Shown: positions 19,502 through 28,790, counted from the stretch's first letter. The stretch is 64,000 nucleotides of DNA from Candidatus Peregrinibacteria bacterium (GCA_018654255.1 JABILX010000003.1:160074-224073), one strand, 5' to 3'. Translations and numbers: made by a program. The notes: generated from the sequence alone by a model not told the origin.

Positions 19502-19530
19502 ACTTTATCAAAACACTCCTTAAAAATCAA
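19502..19530 (-). promoter_or_regulatory. Promoter of the 6S-like RNA
   Basis: TTGATT-N17-TAAAGT. Confidence 0.6.
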
Positions 19531-19535
19531 ACTAC

Positions 19536-20372
19536 CTACTCGGTAAATGGCGTATAATCTATCTCCCCTTCAAAGTCAGCAGGGATCCTAGACCAACGAT
19601 CTGTCGAGAACCCAACTGAAGGAGACAACTCCCTATACTTCCCAATCGCAATCCCCCTAACCTCCGGATCTCCACTAAACTTAATAACAGTCGAGATAGC
19701 CCTTGGAGTTTGAATTTCATCAATATGACGATCAAGTATCTCCGCGCAAGCAAGCTGAACATTAGGATCATGAGCATGCTCTCTCAAAACAGCGATCTCT
19801 TCCCAGGCCTCCATGTCAAAAAGACTGTCCAAAGCCAAATCCACCCTCTCAAAATTCTCATCATATTTAGCGACAAACAACATCGCCATGGGTTCACGAG
19901 CAAAAGCCTCCACATTTAGAAGAACCACATCATAAATAACACCTTTCTTTCTTCCGTAAGACTCAACTGCCTTAGGCTCATCTCCCAAAGAATATTTGTC
20001 AGAATCAAGTCCGTATGAAGAACCCAGTTCCAAAGCCAACTCACGAACAGCTCCCAACCTAAACAAATCATCAACAAGTTGCTTGCAACTTCCCTCATGA
20101 CGCTTAGCCACACCATTAAGCATTTTCAACAAAGCCTCAACATCTTCAGACTCAAGAGCTCTCTCCCTCAAAGCAGAATAATTCACACTAAGAGCATGCC
20201 AACTCAACCTACGCTCAAACTGCTCACACATTTTACAAACCTCATCAGCAGGACATTCAGCACAAGCAACATGTCCTTTATTAATAGTATCCGGCCAACT
20301 ATCATAAAGAACATCACCCTCCCCTATATACTTAATCTCACGATCTGGATCCAACCCTTGTTTTTCAACCAT
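19536..20372 (-). CDS. Hypothetical protein with N-terminal CxxC-x5-CxxC motif and helical repeats
   Basis: Start MVEKQGLDPDREIKY at 20372; the promoter TTGACA-N16-TATAAT (20431-20404) lies inside the track's extended start; CAECPADEVCKMC. Confidence 0.7.
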   Translation of the reverse strand: MVEKQGLDPDREIKYIGEGDVLYDSWPDTINKGHVACAECPADEVCKMCEQFERRLSWHALSVNYSALRERALESEDVEALLKMLNGVAKRHEGSCKQLVDDLFRLGAVRELALELGSSYGLDSDKYSLGDEPKAVESYGRKKGVIYDVVLLNVEAFAREPMAMLFVAKYDENFERVDLALDSLFDMEAWEEIAVLREHAHDPNVQLACAEILDRHIDEIQTPRAISTVIKFSGDPEVRGIAIGKYRELSPSVGFSTDRWSRIPADFEGEIDYTPFTE

Positions 20373-20403
20373 AATAAATTTATTAATTATAAAAAAGGAT
20401 GCA

Positions 20404-20431
20404 ATTATACACCCACCCCAACCTTTGTCAA
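20404..20431 (-). promoter_or_regulatory. Sigma70 consensus promoter
   Basis: TTGACA-N16-TATAAT on the minus strand. Confidence 0.75.
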
Positions 20432-20497
20432 AAACTCCCCCACCCCCCCTCATTCACTATAAGTGAGGAAAAGAATTGAAAAAATGTTTCGTTGATT

Positions 20498-20523
20498 TTT
20501 TTGAGCATCATGATGCTCAAAAA
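20498..20523. repeat. Perfect 26-bp palindrome
   Basis: TTTTTGAGCATCATGATGCTCAAAAA. Confidence 0.95.
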
Positions 20524-20527
20524 CTGA

Positions 20528-20549
20528 ACCCTTGATCATGATCAAGGGT
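20528..20549. repeat. Perfect 22-bp palindrome
   Basis: ACCCTTGATCATGATCAAGGGT. Confidence 0.95.
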
Positions 20550-20591
20550 GAAGATTTTAATCAACAACATTTCTTTCAAACTTTTACTCGC

Positions 20592-21221
20592 TTAAATCCC
20601 GAACAACATCACTCCCCTCACAAACTCATACCCATTCATAATCACATACCTCACCACCGAAACATCAAACAGCCTCCCCAAAATAAAAATATCAAACAGC
20701 ATAAACACCACGAAATACTTCAAACCTTGCGACTGAAATTTCATATAAGCTCGCTCAAACTTCCGAGGAACAATCAGCCCCAAAATCTTACCACCATCAA
20801 GAGGCGGAACAGGAATCAAATTGAAAATCCCCCAAATAATAGACAAATCAAAAATCCACCAAAGCTGAGCATTCAAAACCTCGGGCAAATGCCTACCCGC
20901 ATACTTCAGAGGCAACGCTACCGCAAACGCCAAAATAAAATTAGACACAGGCCCCGCCAACGCAGTCAACGCACTATCCCTCATAGGTTTCTTGAAATTT
21001 CCAGGATTCACTGGCACGGGCTTCCCCCACCCAAAATGCACAATCACCAACATCAAAAAACCCATCACATCAAAATGCTTCCTCGGATCCAAAGTCAACC
21101 TTCCATGCACCTTAGCGGTCGGATCCCCAAGATAATAAGCAACCAGAGCATGACTCGCCTCATGCATCGGCAAGATTATAACTATAGCTATCAAAAAATA
21201 TATCCAATCTGCAATTTCCAT
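20592..21221 (-). CDS. Site-2 protease/M50 family peptidase
   Basis: MHEASHALVAYYLGDPTA (HExxH), NLIPVPPLDGGKIL. Confidence 0.92.
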   Translation of the reverse strand: MEIADWIYFLIAIVIILPMHEASHALVAYYLGDPTAKVHGRLTLDPRKHFDVMGFLMLVIVHFGWGKPVPVNPGNFKKPMRDSALTALAGPVSNFILAFAVALPLKYAGRHLPEVLNAQLWWIFDLSIIWGIFNLIPVPPLDGGKILGLIVPRKFERAYMKFQSQGLKYFVVFMLFDIFILGRLFDVSVVRYVIMNGYEFVRGVMLFGI

Positions 21222-21396
21222 AAGCAGATATTATCACAAACCAATCTGAAGTACCACAACAGCTAAAAAACCATTAAATCGTTAACAAATCCCTTCTAAT
21301 TCACAAAGTTTTCATCTAGAATGCAGGCGCTTTCACCCCCGGGCGCAAGCAAACCCAACCTGGGAAAATTTCACCCCCGGGGCTAAAACTCACCAA

Positions 21397-21870
21397 ATGC
21401 CAAAACCACTCCCCGACAATCTGCTCGCCAAAAACAAAAAGGCGTACCACGACTACGAAGTGTTAGACTCACTGGAAGCCGGCATACAATTAACCGGCCC
21501 AGAAGTAAAATCCTGCCGAGGACACAAAGTAAATCTGAAAGGGTCATTTGTCCATATTCAAAAAGACGAAGCATTTGCAGAAGCAATCCATATTTCTCCA
21601 TACAAACACGCCAAGATGGAAGACCAAAAAGAAACCCGCTCAAGAAAACTCCTCCTCCACAGAAAACAAATCGACAAACTATCTTCTCACTTAAACGAAA
21701 AAGGAATCGCATTAATCCCAACAAAACTATATCTCAAAGGTAACTTAATCAAACTCAACATAGGCGTCTGCCGCGGTAAAAAACTTTTCGACAAAAGAGC
21801 CTCTCTCAAAAAGAGAGCTGTCGACCGAGACATCGCACGCGAAACCTCAAAAAAATTCAGAGGAGCCTAA
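21397..21870 (+). CDS. smpB: SsrA-binding protein
   Basis: NKKAYHDYEVLDSLEAGIQLTGPEVKSCRGHKVNLKGSFV. Confidence 0.96.
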   Translation: MPKPLPDNLLAKNKKAYHDYEVLDSLEAGIQLTGPEVKSCRGHKVNLKGSFVHIQKDEAFAEAIHISPYKHAKMEDQKETRSRKLLLHRKQIDKLSSHLNEKGIALIPTKLYLKGNLIKLNIGVCRGKKLFDKRASLKKRAVDRDIARETSKKFRGA

Positions 21871-21909
21871 GACTCCCTCCCGTCCGCCCGCAAATCTAAC
21901 CACCCACAC

Positions 21910-22716
21910 ATGAAAAATCCCCACAACACATACACTCACCTAACAAGTGAACTAAAAAAATATTTCGCAAAAGCCGGATACCGAAAAGCAGTACTCGGAC
22001 TATCAGGAGGCATTGACTCAGCGCTCACACTCAAGCTAGCAATAGACGCGCTCGGCGAAGACGCCGTCACCGCCCTCATCATGCCAGAAAACGGCGTAAC
22101 AAAAGATGAAAACAACATCCACGCAAAACGCCTCGCTCAATTTTTACACGTCAAACACCACTCCATTCCAATCAACAAATACCTGATGGACCTCCTCCAA
22201 CTTCCTTGGAAACCATCAGAACTTGCCCAGATGAACACAAAAGCCAGAGCCAGAACAATCATCCTCTACAACTACGCAAACACCGAACGCGCTCTAGTCC
22301 TCGGAACCTCAAACAAATCAGAACTCCTCCTCGGATACGGCACAAAATATGGAGACTTGGCGGCAGACGTAATGCCAATAGCAGACCTATACAAAACAGA
22401 GGTATTCGAGCTAGCAGAACACATCAGCCTTCCAGACGAGATCATAAAAAAACCACCAACAGCCGAACTATACAAAGACCAAACCGATGAAGACGAACTT
22501 GGAGCCCCATACAGCGAAATCGATCCTTTGTTAAAAAAACTAGACACAAGCAGCGAAGACGCTTTGAACCAAAGCTTGCAAACCCTCCAGGGAAACACCG
22601 CAGAACTCGCCAAAGAATTCCCCTCATTGACTCTCTCAACAATCGGATCACTCCTAGACCGAGTCAAAAAGAATAGGCACAAAGGAGCACTTCCGTATAT
22701 AATACCGACGAATTAA
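21910..22716 (+). CDS. nadE: NAD+ synthase
   Basis: LGLSGGIDSALTLKLA, GTSNKSELLLGYGTKYGDLAADVMPIADLYKTEV. Confidence 0.95.
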   Translation: MKNPHNTYTHLTSELKKYFAKAGYRKAVLGLSGGIDSALTLKLAIDALGEDAVTALIMPENGVTKDENNIHAKRLAQFLHVKHHSIPINKYLMDLLQLPWKPSELAQMNTKARARTIILYNYANTERALVLGTSNKSELLLGYGTKYGDLAADVMPIADLYKTEVFELAEHISLPDEIIKKPPTAELYKDQTDEDELGAPYSEIDPLLKKLDTSSEDALNQSLQTLQGNTAELAKEFPSLTLSTIGSLLDRVKKNRHKGALPYIIPTN

Positions 22717-22725
22717 CACAATCAA

Positions 22726-23274
22726 ATGAAACCACTACACAAAACAGGCCTTTTCGTTGGACGTTTCCAGCCTTTCCACTTAGGACACTTGGATATTATC
22801 AAAAAAATCCTCAAACAAAACAAACACGTCATCCTAGCAATAGGCAGCGCAGAGAGAAATTACGTTCCCGAAAACCCCCTCACCGCAGGAGAACGAGTCC
22901 TCATCATCGATGAAACTTTAAAAGCAGAAAAAATCAATCCCGCAAAATACACAATCATCCCTATTCGCAACATCGACAATTACGCATTGTGGGTCGACCA
23001 CATGAACCTATACGTCCCGCCATACGACCGCATCTACACAGGATCCCCAATCGTAAAAGCCTGTTACGAAGGCGCCCAATCAAAACACAAACTCGTTAAA
23101 ATCAAGCGCAAACGCCCCGTCTCAGCAACAGAAATCCGCAACTCAATGCTCCAAGGAACAAAAGATTGGCAAAAGCTCGTCCCTCCCCGCACAGCCGAAC
23201 TTCTCGAAAAAATGAAAATCCCTCGCCGCCTCCGCCACATCCAAGAAACAATGAGTGACACAAAATACAAATGA
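22726..23274 (+). CDS. Nicotinamide-nucleotide adenylyltransferase, archaeal NadM-like
   Basis: LFVGRFQPFHLGHLDIIKKIL, ISATEIR-like SATEIRNSML. Confidence 0.88.
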   Translation: MKPLHKTGLFVGRFQPFHLGHLDIIKKILKQNKHVILAIGSAERNYVPENPLTAGERVLIIDETLKAEKINPAKYTIIPIRNIDNYALWVDHMNLYVPPYDRIYTGSPIVKACYEGAQSKHKLVKIKRKRPVSATEIRNSMLQGTKDWQKLVPPRTAELLEKMKIPRRLRHIQETMSDTKYK

Positions 23275-24725
23275 TCAACCCCCTAATTTTCCGCGCCTAC
23301 GACATTCGCGGCATTGCCGACCCAGACGACCCGACCCAAACACCAGATCTCACTGAAGAAACCGTCTACCTAATAGGCAAAGCAACCGCAACATATCTTC
23401 GACAAAAATACAATTCCAAGCATATGGCAGTAGGAGCAGATGTGAGACTTACCAGCCCAAAACTAAAAGAAGCATTTATCAAAGGCATCACCGAATGCGG
23501 AATCAAGACAACTGACATCGGGCTGGCTCCATCCCCAATGGTCTACTTCGCAACCTGCAGTCCAGAGTTCGATTTTGATTGCGGAACAAACATCACGGCC
23601 AGTCACAACCCAAAACCATACAACGGTATCAAAACAGTAGCCAATCTCCCAGGAGAACCAAATACAGCTCATTCTGTCTGCGGTGATGAACTCCAGGAAG
23701 TTTTAAAAATCATCCAAGAAAAAACCTTCACCCCAACCCCAGAACCAACAACCCGAGAAACCCTAGACATCTGGCCAATTTACAAAAAAGAACTACTCAA
23801 ACAAGTCCCAAACCTAGCCCGACCACTCAAAGTTGTAGTCGACGCAGGAAACGGAGTTGCAGGCCCATATATTCCAGAACTCCTCGAGGCTGCCGGCGCA
23901 ACCGTAATTCCATTGTACTGTGAACCAGACGGAACTTTCCCAAACCACGAAGCAAACCCAGAAGAACTTCACAACATGCAAGACCTCATCGCAGAAGTCC
24001 GCGAAAACAAAGCAGACCTCGGAATTGGATTCGATGGCGACAGCGACCGAATAGGAGTCATAGACGAAAAAGGCCACCATTACAGCGCAGACTACCTACT
24101 CTTACTCCTCACCCGCGATCTAATCGACCGAACCAAACAAAACCCCGGCCAAGAAAAGCCAAAAGTCATCACTGACGTAAAATTCTCCCAAGCAATAATA
24201 AATCTAATAGCAGAGCTAGGTGCAGAACCAATAATGTGCAAAGTCGGCCACAGTTTCATTGAAAAAAAAGTCGCCGAAGAAAAAGCCGCATTAGGCGGTG
24301 AAGTTTCAGGACACATGTACTTCGCAGAAGATTATTACGGATTCGATGACGCATTGCTCGCCGCACTAAAAATCCTAGAAACTCTCGCAAAACAAGACCA
24401 GCCCTTCTCAAAACTTTTCAAAGATCTCCCAAAAACATACATGACGCCAGAATACAAAGCATACTGCCCAGACGACAAAAAATTTGAAATAGTAAAAAAC
24501 CTAGTAGACCACTTCACTCCCCTACACGATTGCATCACCCTGGACGGAATACGAATCCACTTCAGCGAAACAGATTGGGGAGCTGTCCGCGCATCAAACA
24601 CCAGCCCAAACCTCACCCTCCGATTCGAAGCCACAACTTCAGAAAAGCTCGCAGAAATAAAACGAGTAATGTACGAAGAGGTAAAAAAATACCCCGAAGT
24701 AGGTTTAGATTGGTTTGAGGAATAG
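23271..24725 (+). CDS. Phosphomannomutase/phosphoglucomutase
   Basis: FRAYDIRGIAD, TASHNPKPYNGIK, GFDGDSDRIGVID. Confidence 0.95.
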   Translation: MINPLIFRAYDIRGIADPDDPTQTPDLTEETVYLIGKATATYLRQKYNSKHMAVGADVRLTSPKLKEAFIKGITECGIKTTDIGLAPSPMVYFATCSPEFDFDCGTNITASHNPKPYNGIKTVANLPGEPNTAHSVCGDELQEVLKIIQEKTFTPTPEPTTRETLDIWPIYKKELLKQVPNLARPLKVVVDAGNGVAGPYIPELLEAAGATVIPLYCEPDGTFPNHEANPEELHNMQDLIAEVRENKADLGIGFDGDSDRIGVIDEKGHHYSADYLLLLLTRDLIDRTKQNPGQEKPKVITDVKFSQAIINLIAELGAEPIMCKVGHSFIEKKVAEEKAALGGEVSGHMYFAEDYYGFDDALLAALKILETLAKQDQPFSKLFKDLPKTYMTPEYKAYCPDDKKFEIVKNLVDHFTPLHDCITLDGIRIHFSETDWGAVRASNTSPNLTLRFEATTSEKLAEIKRVMYEEVKKYPEVGLDWFEE

Positions 24726-24731
24726 GCCCAC

Positions 24732-24787
24732 AAAAAAACCTCCTCCCAACCCGACCCCATACACTTGACGTGCAGAGACCAGGTCGG
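24732..24787 (-). terminator. Hairpin plus G-rich tract and T7, 3' of the small-ORF operon
   Basis: CCGACC...GGTCGG stem with inner TGCAC/GTGTA, then GTTGGGAGGAGGTTTTTTT. Confidence 0.5.
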
Positions 24788-24812
24788 AAGTTGTAGCAAG
24801 TTCGTTCGAACC

Positions 24813-25085
24813 TCAGGTTGAGCAACCCCCCTGGTGAAGCTTGGAAGCTCCAGGTACGAGCGCCAACTGATGAACGGTCGGACGAGGACGCATGCCATCT
24901 TTGTATGCGCCACCGCACTTTGCGATCTGCCTGGCAACCTCATAGGCTGTCTCTTGAACAACCCACCGAGAACACCGCTGAACAGCTCCAGCAGCACGAA
25001 GGCTCCCTTTAACCGTCAGCACACCGACCGCAAACCACACCATGGCGGGTAACGCGAGAGCTTCAGGCACCTTGAGAACCACCAT
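24813..25085 (-). CDS. Small protein, 90 aa, hydrophobic N-terminus
   Basis: SD AGGAGG upstream of ATG (AAGGAGGAGGGGTGATG); atypical GTG/CTG/GCG-rich codon use. Confidence 0.7.
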   Translation of the reverse strand: MVVLKVPEALALPAMVWFAVGVLTVKGSLRAAGAVQRCSRWVVQETAYEVARQIAKCGGAYKDGMRPRPTVHQLALVPGASKLHQGGCST

Positions 25086-25106
25086 CACCCCTCCTCCTTG
25101 TCAGGT

Positions 25107-25235
25107 TCAAAGCCCCAGATAGTCCCGCGCCTCTTCTGCGGCCAAAAGACCACAGGAGACAACCAGACTAGTAGAGGCGAGTCCAAACACCAATCCCATA
25201 CCAAGGACAATCCGCGCTGACCGTCGAAACAGCAT
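25107..25235 (-). CDS. Small protein, 42 aa, TM/lipobox-like (MLFRRSARIVLGMGLVFGLASTSLVVSCGLLAAEEARDYLGL)
   Basis: TAATG stop/start overlap with upstream ORF. Confidence 0.6.
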   Translation of the reverse strand: MLFRRSARIVLGMGLVFGLASTSLVVSCGLLAAEEARDYLGL

Positions 25236-25396
25236 TACGGAAGTCCCACGGTGCGCCTGGCATCCGCGTACTGTCCCACGGCAACGAACGTCCGCAGATC
25301 ACCGCCGAAGCGACGAATCCGCCGGACCGCGCCACAGGAAACGATGAAGACCATCATACCCAGCACACCAACATTGTAAGCACCCTTCTTCAGCAT
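25235..25396 (-). CDS. Small protein, 53 aa, TM/lipobox-like (MLKKGAYNVGVLGMMVFIVSCGAVRRIRRFGGDLRTFVAVGQYADARRTVGLP)
   Basis: Strong SD AAAGGAGGAGAGAGATG. Confidence 0.65.
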   Translation of the reverse strand: MLKKGAYNVGVLGMMVFIVSCGAVRRIRRFGGDLRTFVAVGQYADARRTVGLP

Positions 25397-25511
25397 CTCT
25401 CTCCTCCTTTTTCAATCGCATTACGTAACCCGTAAGTAAAAGAACAAACTCCCTAGAAGAGAGCTCATCCATCTATGAAATAGAAAACGCACCCATCTTC
25501 AAAAGGCACCG

Positions 25512-25540
25512 ATCCTACAACAACCGTACCAACAAGTCAA
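25512..25540 (-). promoter_or_regulatory. Sigma70 promoter of the small-ORF operon
   Basis: TTGACT-N17-TAGGAT on the minus strand. Confidence 0.6.
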
Positions 25541-25552
25541 CCGTTTGTTCCC

Positions 25553-27886
25553 CTACTTCTTCTTCTTCGCACCCTTACCTTCCTTTTTCGCATCCTCCTC
25601 CGGCGCCACAAAAACTTCTTCGCCTTTCTTTTCAGTCACAATCCCTTTCTTTCCACCTTGCTCCTCATTTCGCAAAGGCTTGTCCCAAGACGCAAATTTG
25701 CATTTCGGATAACCACCACATCCCCAGAAGATTTTTCCTCGACGAGTCCTTTTCTCGACCATATCATTCTTTTCACAAGCAGGACATTTAACTCCAGTAC
25801 TATTAGATTTTCCATCCAACGAAACAATCGTTTTACATTTTGGATAAGCAGTACAACCTAGGAATTTACCAAATCGACCATTCCTTATAGCCATATCAGC
25901 CCCACATTTTTCACACTTCTTTCCAGCGTGCTCTTTTTCTAAAACCTCCATCTCAGCATCCTTCACAACATCAGTCACAGAAGAAGCTGGAGTCTCATAT
26001 GGTTTTGCGTTTTTACATTCAGGATAGTCAGTACAAGACAAAAACTTTCCAAAACGTCCAAGCTTCACAGTCATCGGCTTCCCACATTTTTCACAAACCT
26101 CATCTGTCTCCTCTTTAACAATATCTTCCTTCTTAATAGAATCCATTTTCTCCGTCAAATTTTGATGAAAAGGAGCATAGAAATCTTTCATAACAGGAAC
26201 CCATTCCTTTTTTCCTTCGGCAATATCATCGAGCTGTTCTTCCATGTGAGCTGTGAATTTATAATCAACAATATCAGAGAAATGCTCAACCAAAACATCA
26301 GTAACAATGTCCGCAACTTCCGTCGGAACCAATTGTTTTGCATTTTTTTCAATATATCCTCTATTCTGAACGGTAGAAATTGTAGGAGCATAAGTAGACG
26401 GTCTTCCAATCCCCTCTGATTCAAGTTTCTTCACAAGCGACGCCTCTGTATATCTCGCAGGTGGTTTCGTAAAATGTTGTGACGACTCAGTCCCAGCACA
26501 ATCAACATCTTCCTCAACTTCAAGAGCCGGCAAAATCTTATCATCATCATCACCATTCTCTTCATCCTCGTCCTTACCTTCCATATAAACTTTCATGAAC
26601 CCCGGAAACTCTATAGTCTGGCCAGTCGCACCAAAAGACAACCCATCAAAATCAGCCTCCGCACCGCCAGCCGCAACCGGCAAAACAGAAACTTTAACCC
26701 GATTTAACAAAGCCTGCTTCATCTGACAAGCAATAGTCCTTTTCCAAATCAACTCATACAATCTATACAAATCTTTTTCCACACTTCCCTTCACATCCTC
26801 AGGCAAAACCGACAAGTCTACAGGGCGAATAGCTTCATGAGCCTCCTGCGCACCCTTCCTCCCTTTATAATAACGCGGCGTATCCAGTGAAAATTCCGCG
26901 CCAAATTTTTCATTAATAATATCGCGAGCCTGCGTCAAAGCAACATCCGCCAAATTAACCGAATCTGTTCTCATGTAAGTAATCAAACCTCGTTCCCCTC
27001 CACCAATATCAATACCTTCATACAATTTCTGAGCAATAACCATCGTCTTCTTCACAGAAAACCCAAGCTTTCGCGATGCCTCTTGCTGCAAAGTAGAAGT
27101 AATAAATGGAGCGGCAGGATTTCTCTTCACATCCTTTTTCTCAACAGAACCAATCTTATAAGTCGCGTCCTTTAATTTATCGAAAATTTCAGTAGTAATT
27201 TTTTCATTCGCTAATTTTTTTCCATCAGCAGATTTTTCAAGAACAGCTTCAAAATCTTTTCTTCCAAATTGATCAGCTTCTTTTTTGCTAAACTGGCCTT
27301 TGATCTTCCAAAACTCTTCAGGTTTGAAAGCTTTTATTTCTCTCTCCCTCTCAACTACCAAACGTACTGCAACACTCTGCACACGCCCAGCAGAAAGCCC
27401 CTTGCGGACCTTTCTCCAAAGCAAAGGCGAAAGCTCATAACCAACCAATCGATCAAGAACCCTTCGAGCTTGCTGAGCATCAACTAAATTCTGATTGATC
27501 TCACGTGGACTCTCAATAGCCTTCTCAATAGCACCTCTCGTAATCTCATGAAAAACAATCCTCTTCACCGGATTTTTTGCCGCATTTATCTTCAGAGCAG
27601 ACAATAAATGCCACCCAATAGCTTCTCCTTCTCGGTCTTCATCAGTCGCGACCCAAACAACAGTTCCATCTTTCACCTCGTCTTTCAGCATCTTTACTGT
27701 TTTCTTTTTATCAGCAGATATTTCGTATTGAGGCTCAAAATCATTTTCAACATCAACACCAGTCTTTGATTTCGGAAGATCACGAATATGCCCCATCGAC
27801 GCTAGGACCTTGTAATCACTGCCCAAAAACCGCGAAATTGTTTTCGCTTTTGCAGGGGACTCAACTATCACCAAATTCTTCGCCAT
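25553..27886 (-). CDS. topA: DNA topoisomerase I
   Basis: VIVESPAKAKTISRFLG, GLITYMRTDSVN; three C-terminal zinc ribbons. Confidence 0.97.
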   Translation of the reverse strand: MAKNLVIVESPAKAKTISRFLGSDYKVLASMGHIRDLPKSKTGVDVENDFEPQYEISADKKKTVKMLKDEVKDGTVVWVATDEDREGEAIGWHLLSALKINAAKNPVKRIVFHEITRGAIEKAIESPREINQNLVDAQQARRVLDRLVGYELSPLLWRKVRKGLSAGRVQSVAVRLVVEREREIKAFKPEEFWKIKGQFSKKEADQFGRKDFEAVLEKSADGKKLANEKITTEIFDKLKDATYKIGSVEKKDVKRNPAAPFITSTLQQEASRKLGFSVKKTMVIAQKLYEGIDIGGGERGLITYMRTDSVNLADVALTQARDIINEKFGAEFSLDTPRYYKGRKGAQEAHEAIRPVDLSVLPEDVKGSVEKDLYRLYELIWKRTIACQMKQALLNRVKVSVLPVAAGGAEADFDGLSFGATGQTIEFPGFMKVYMEGKDEDEENGDDDDKILPALEVEEDVDCAGTESSQHFTKPPARYTEASLVKKLESEGIGRPSTYAPTISTVQNRGYIEKNAKQLVPTEVADIVTDVLVEHFSDIVDYKFTAHMEEQLDDIAEGKKEWVPVMKDFYAPFHQNLTEKMDSIKKEDIVKEETDEVCEKCGKPMTVKLGRFGKFLSCTDYPECKNAKPYETPASSVTDVVKDAEMEVLEKEHAGKKCEKCGADMAIRNGRFGKFLGCTAYPKCKTIVSLDGKSNSTGVKCPACEKNDMVEKRTRRGKIFWGCGGYPKCKFASWDKPLRNEEQGGKKGIVTEKKGEEVFVAPEEDAKKEGKGAKKKK

Positions 27887-28080
27887 AAACTGTTTCTATA
27901 TGATTAGGCCTCTTTAGTCAAAAGATTTTTCAAAAATATTTCTATAAAATCCAACATTTCTTCGCTCCCACAAGTCCAGTATTGGGCACTTTTCGCACTT
28001 TGTGTTGCATTGGAATGCTAAAAAAATATAATGCAATCACGTTCAAATTTTTAAAACAAATTTTTTAACCCAACTTAGCT

Positions 28081-28356
28081 ATGACTAAGCAAGACCTAGT
28101 TAACACAGCTGCCGAGAAGACTGGACTCACAAAAAAAGCTGCAGGGGAAGTTCTCGAGACTATTCTTGAGACAATCACAAAATCTCTAAAGAAAGGAGAC
28201 ACTGTGACAATCACTGGTTTTGGAACTTTCAGAGTTTCAAAAAGATCTGCTAGAAAAGGTGTAAACCCTAGGAACCCTAGCGAAACTATCAAAATCCCTG
28301 CAATGAAATTGCCTGCTTTCAAAGCTGGTAAAACATTGAAAGAAGCGATTAGATAA
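28081..28356 (+). CDS. HU-family DNA-binding protein
   Basis: MTKQDLVNTAAEKTGLTKK...GFGTF...NPRNPSETIKIPA. Confidence 0.97.
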   Translation: MTKQDLVNTAAEKTGLTKKAAGEVLETILETITKSLKKGDTVTITGFGTFRVSKRSARKGVNPRNPSETIKIPAMKLPAFKAGKTLKEAIR

Positions 28357-28377
28357 CAGATTTGTTCGAAATTTATT

Positions 28378-28411
28378 AAAGACCTCGTACTGATCAAGGA
28401 ACGGGGTCTTT
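28378..28411 (+). terminator. Rho-independent terminator after HU
   Basis: 11-bp stem AAAGACCTCGT/ACGGGGTCTTT followed by T-rich tail. Confidence 0.8.
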
Positions 28412-28413
28412 AT

Positions 28414-28788
28414 TTATAAATCTTCCAAATCCGGATCCTCACCTGGCCCATAAGGGTCTTCGTCAGAAATCCCATCCACCTCAAAACCATCAAATGCACC
28501 AACCTCTCCCTCTTGAGCTCTCAAATACTGATTAATAACAGCGCGTCTAACAGCACTTGTTATCTTCAAAGACTCACCTGTAGAAACATCACGCACATTC
28601 TCGACAACAAAGTGATCAAATACATTCTCCGAAAGACTGTCAGACGTTTCCACAACATCAGCGTGAACATAATTACCCTTAATTTTCAAAGAAACAGTAT
28701 CTACCATATGCAAGTTGGTTAATTTTATAACTTTTAGAGAAACATTATGCCACGAATTCCAAACAGGACGCTCTCCTCTTAAATACAT
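28414..28788 (-). CDS. Hypothetical protein, 124 aa
   Basis: ORF. Confidence 0.6.
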   Translation of the reverse strand: MYLRGERPVWNSWHNVSLKVIKLTNLHMVDTVSLKIKGNYVHADVVETSDSLSENVFDHFVVENVRDVSTGESLKITSAVRRAVINQYLRAQEGEVGAFDGFEVDGISDEDPYGPGEDPDLEDL

Positions 28789-28790
28789 CT

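Noticed and set aside
24797-24812. tRNA-like GTTCGTTCGAACCTC
   Set aside because: No acceptor stem, D-arm or anticodon arm could be placed around it
24741-24840. SRP (4.5S) RNA candidate from ACCAGGTCGGAAGTTGTAGCAAG
   Set aside because: The two sides of the GGAA loop do not pair as SRP domain IV requires; the segment fits better as the 3' end of the minus-strand small-ORF operon
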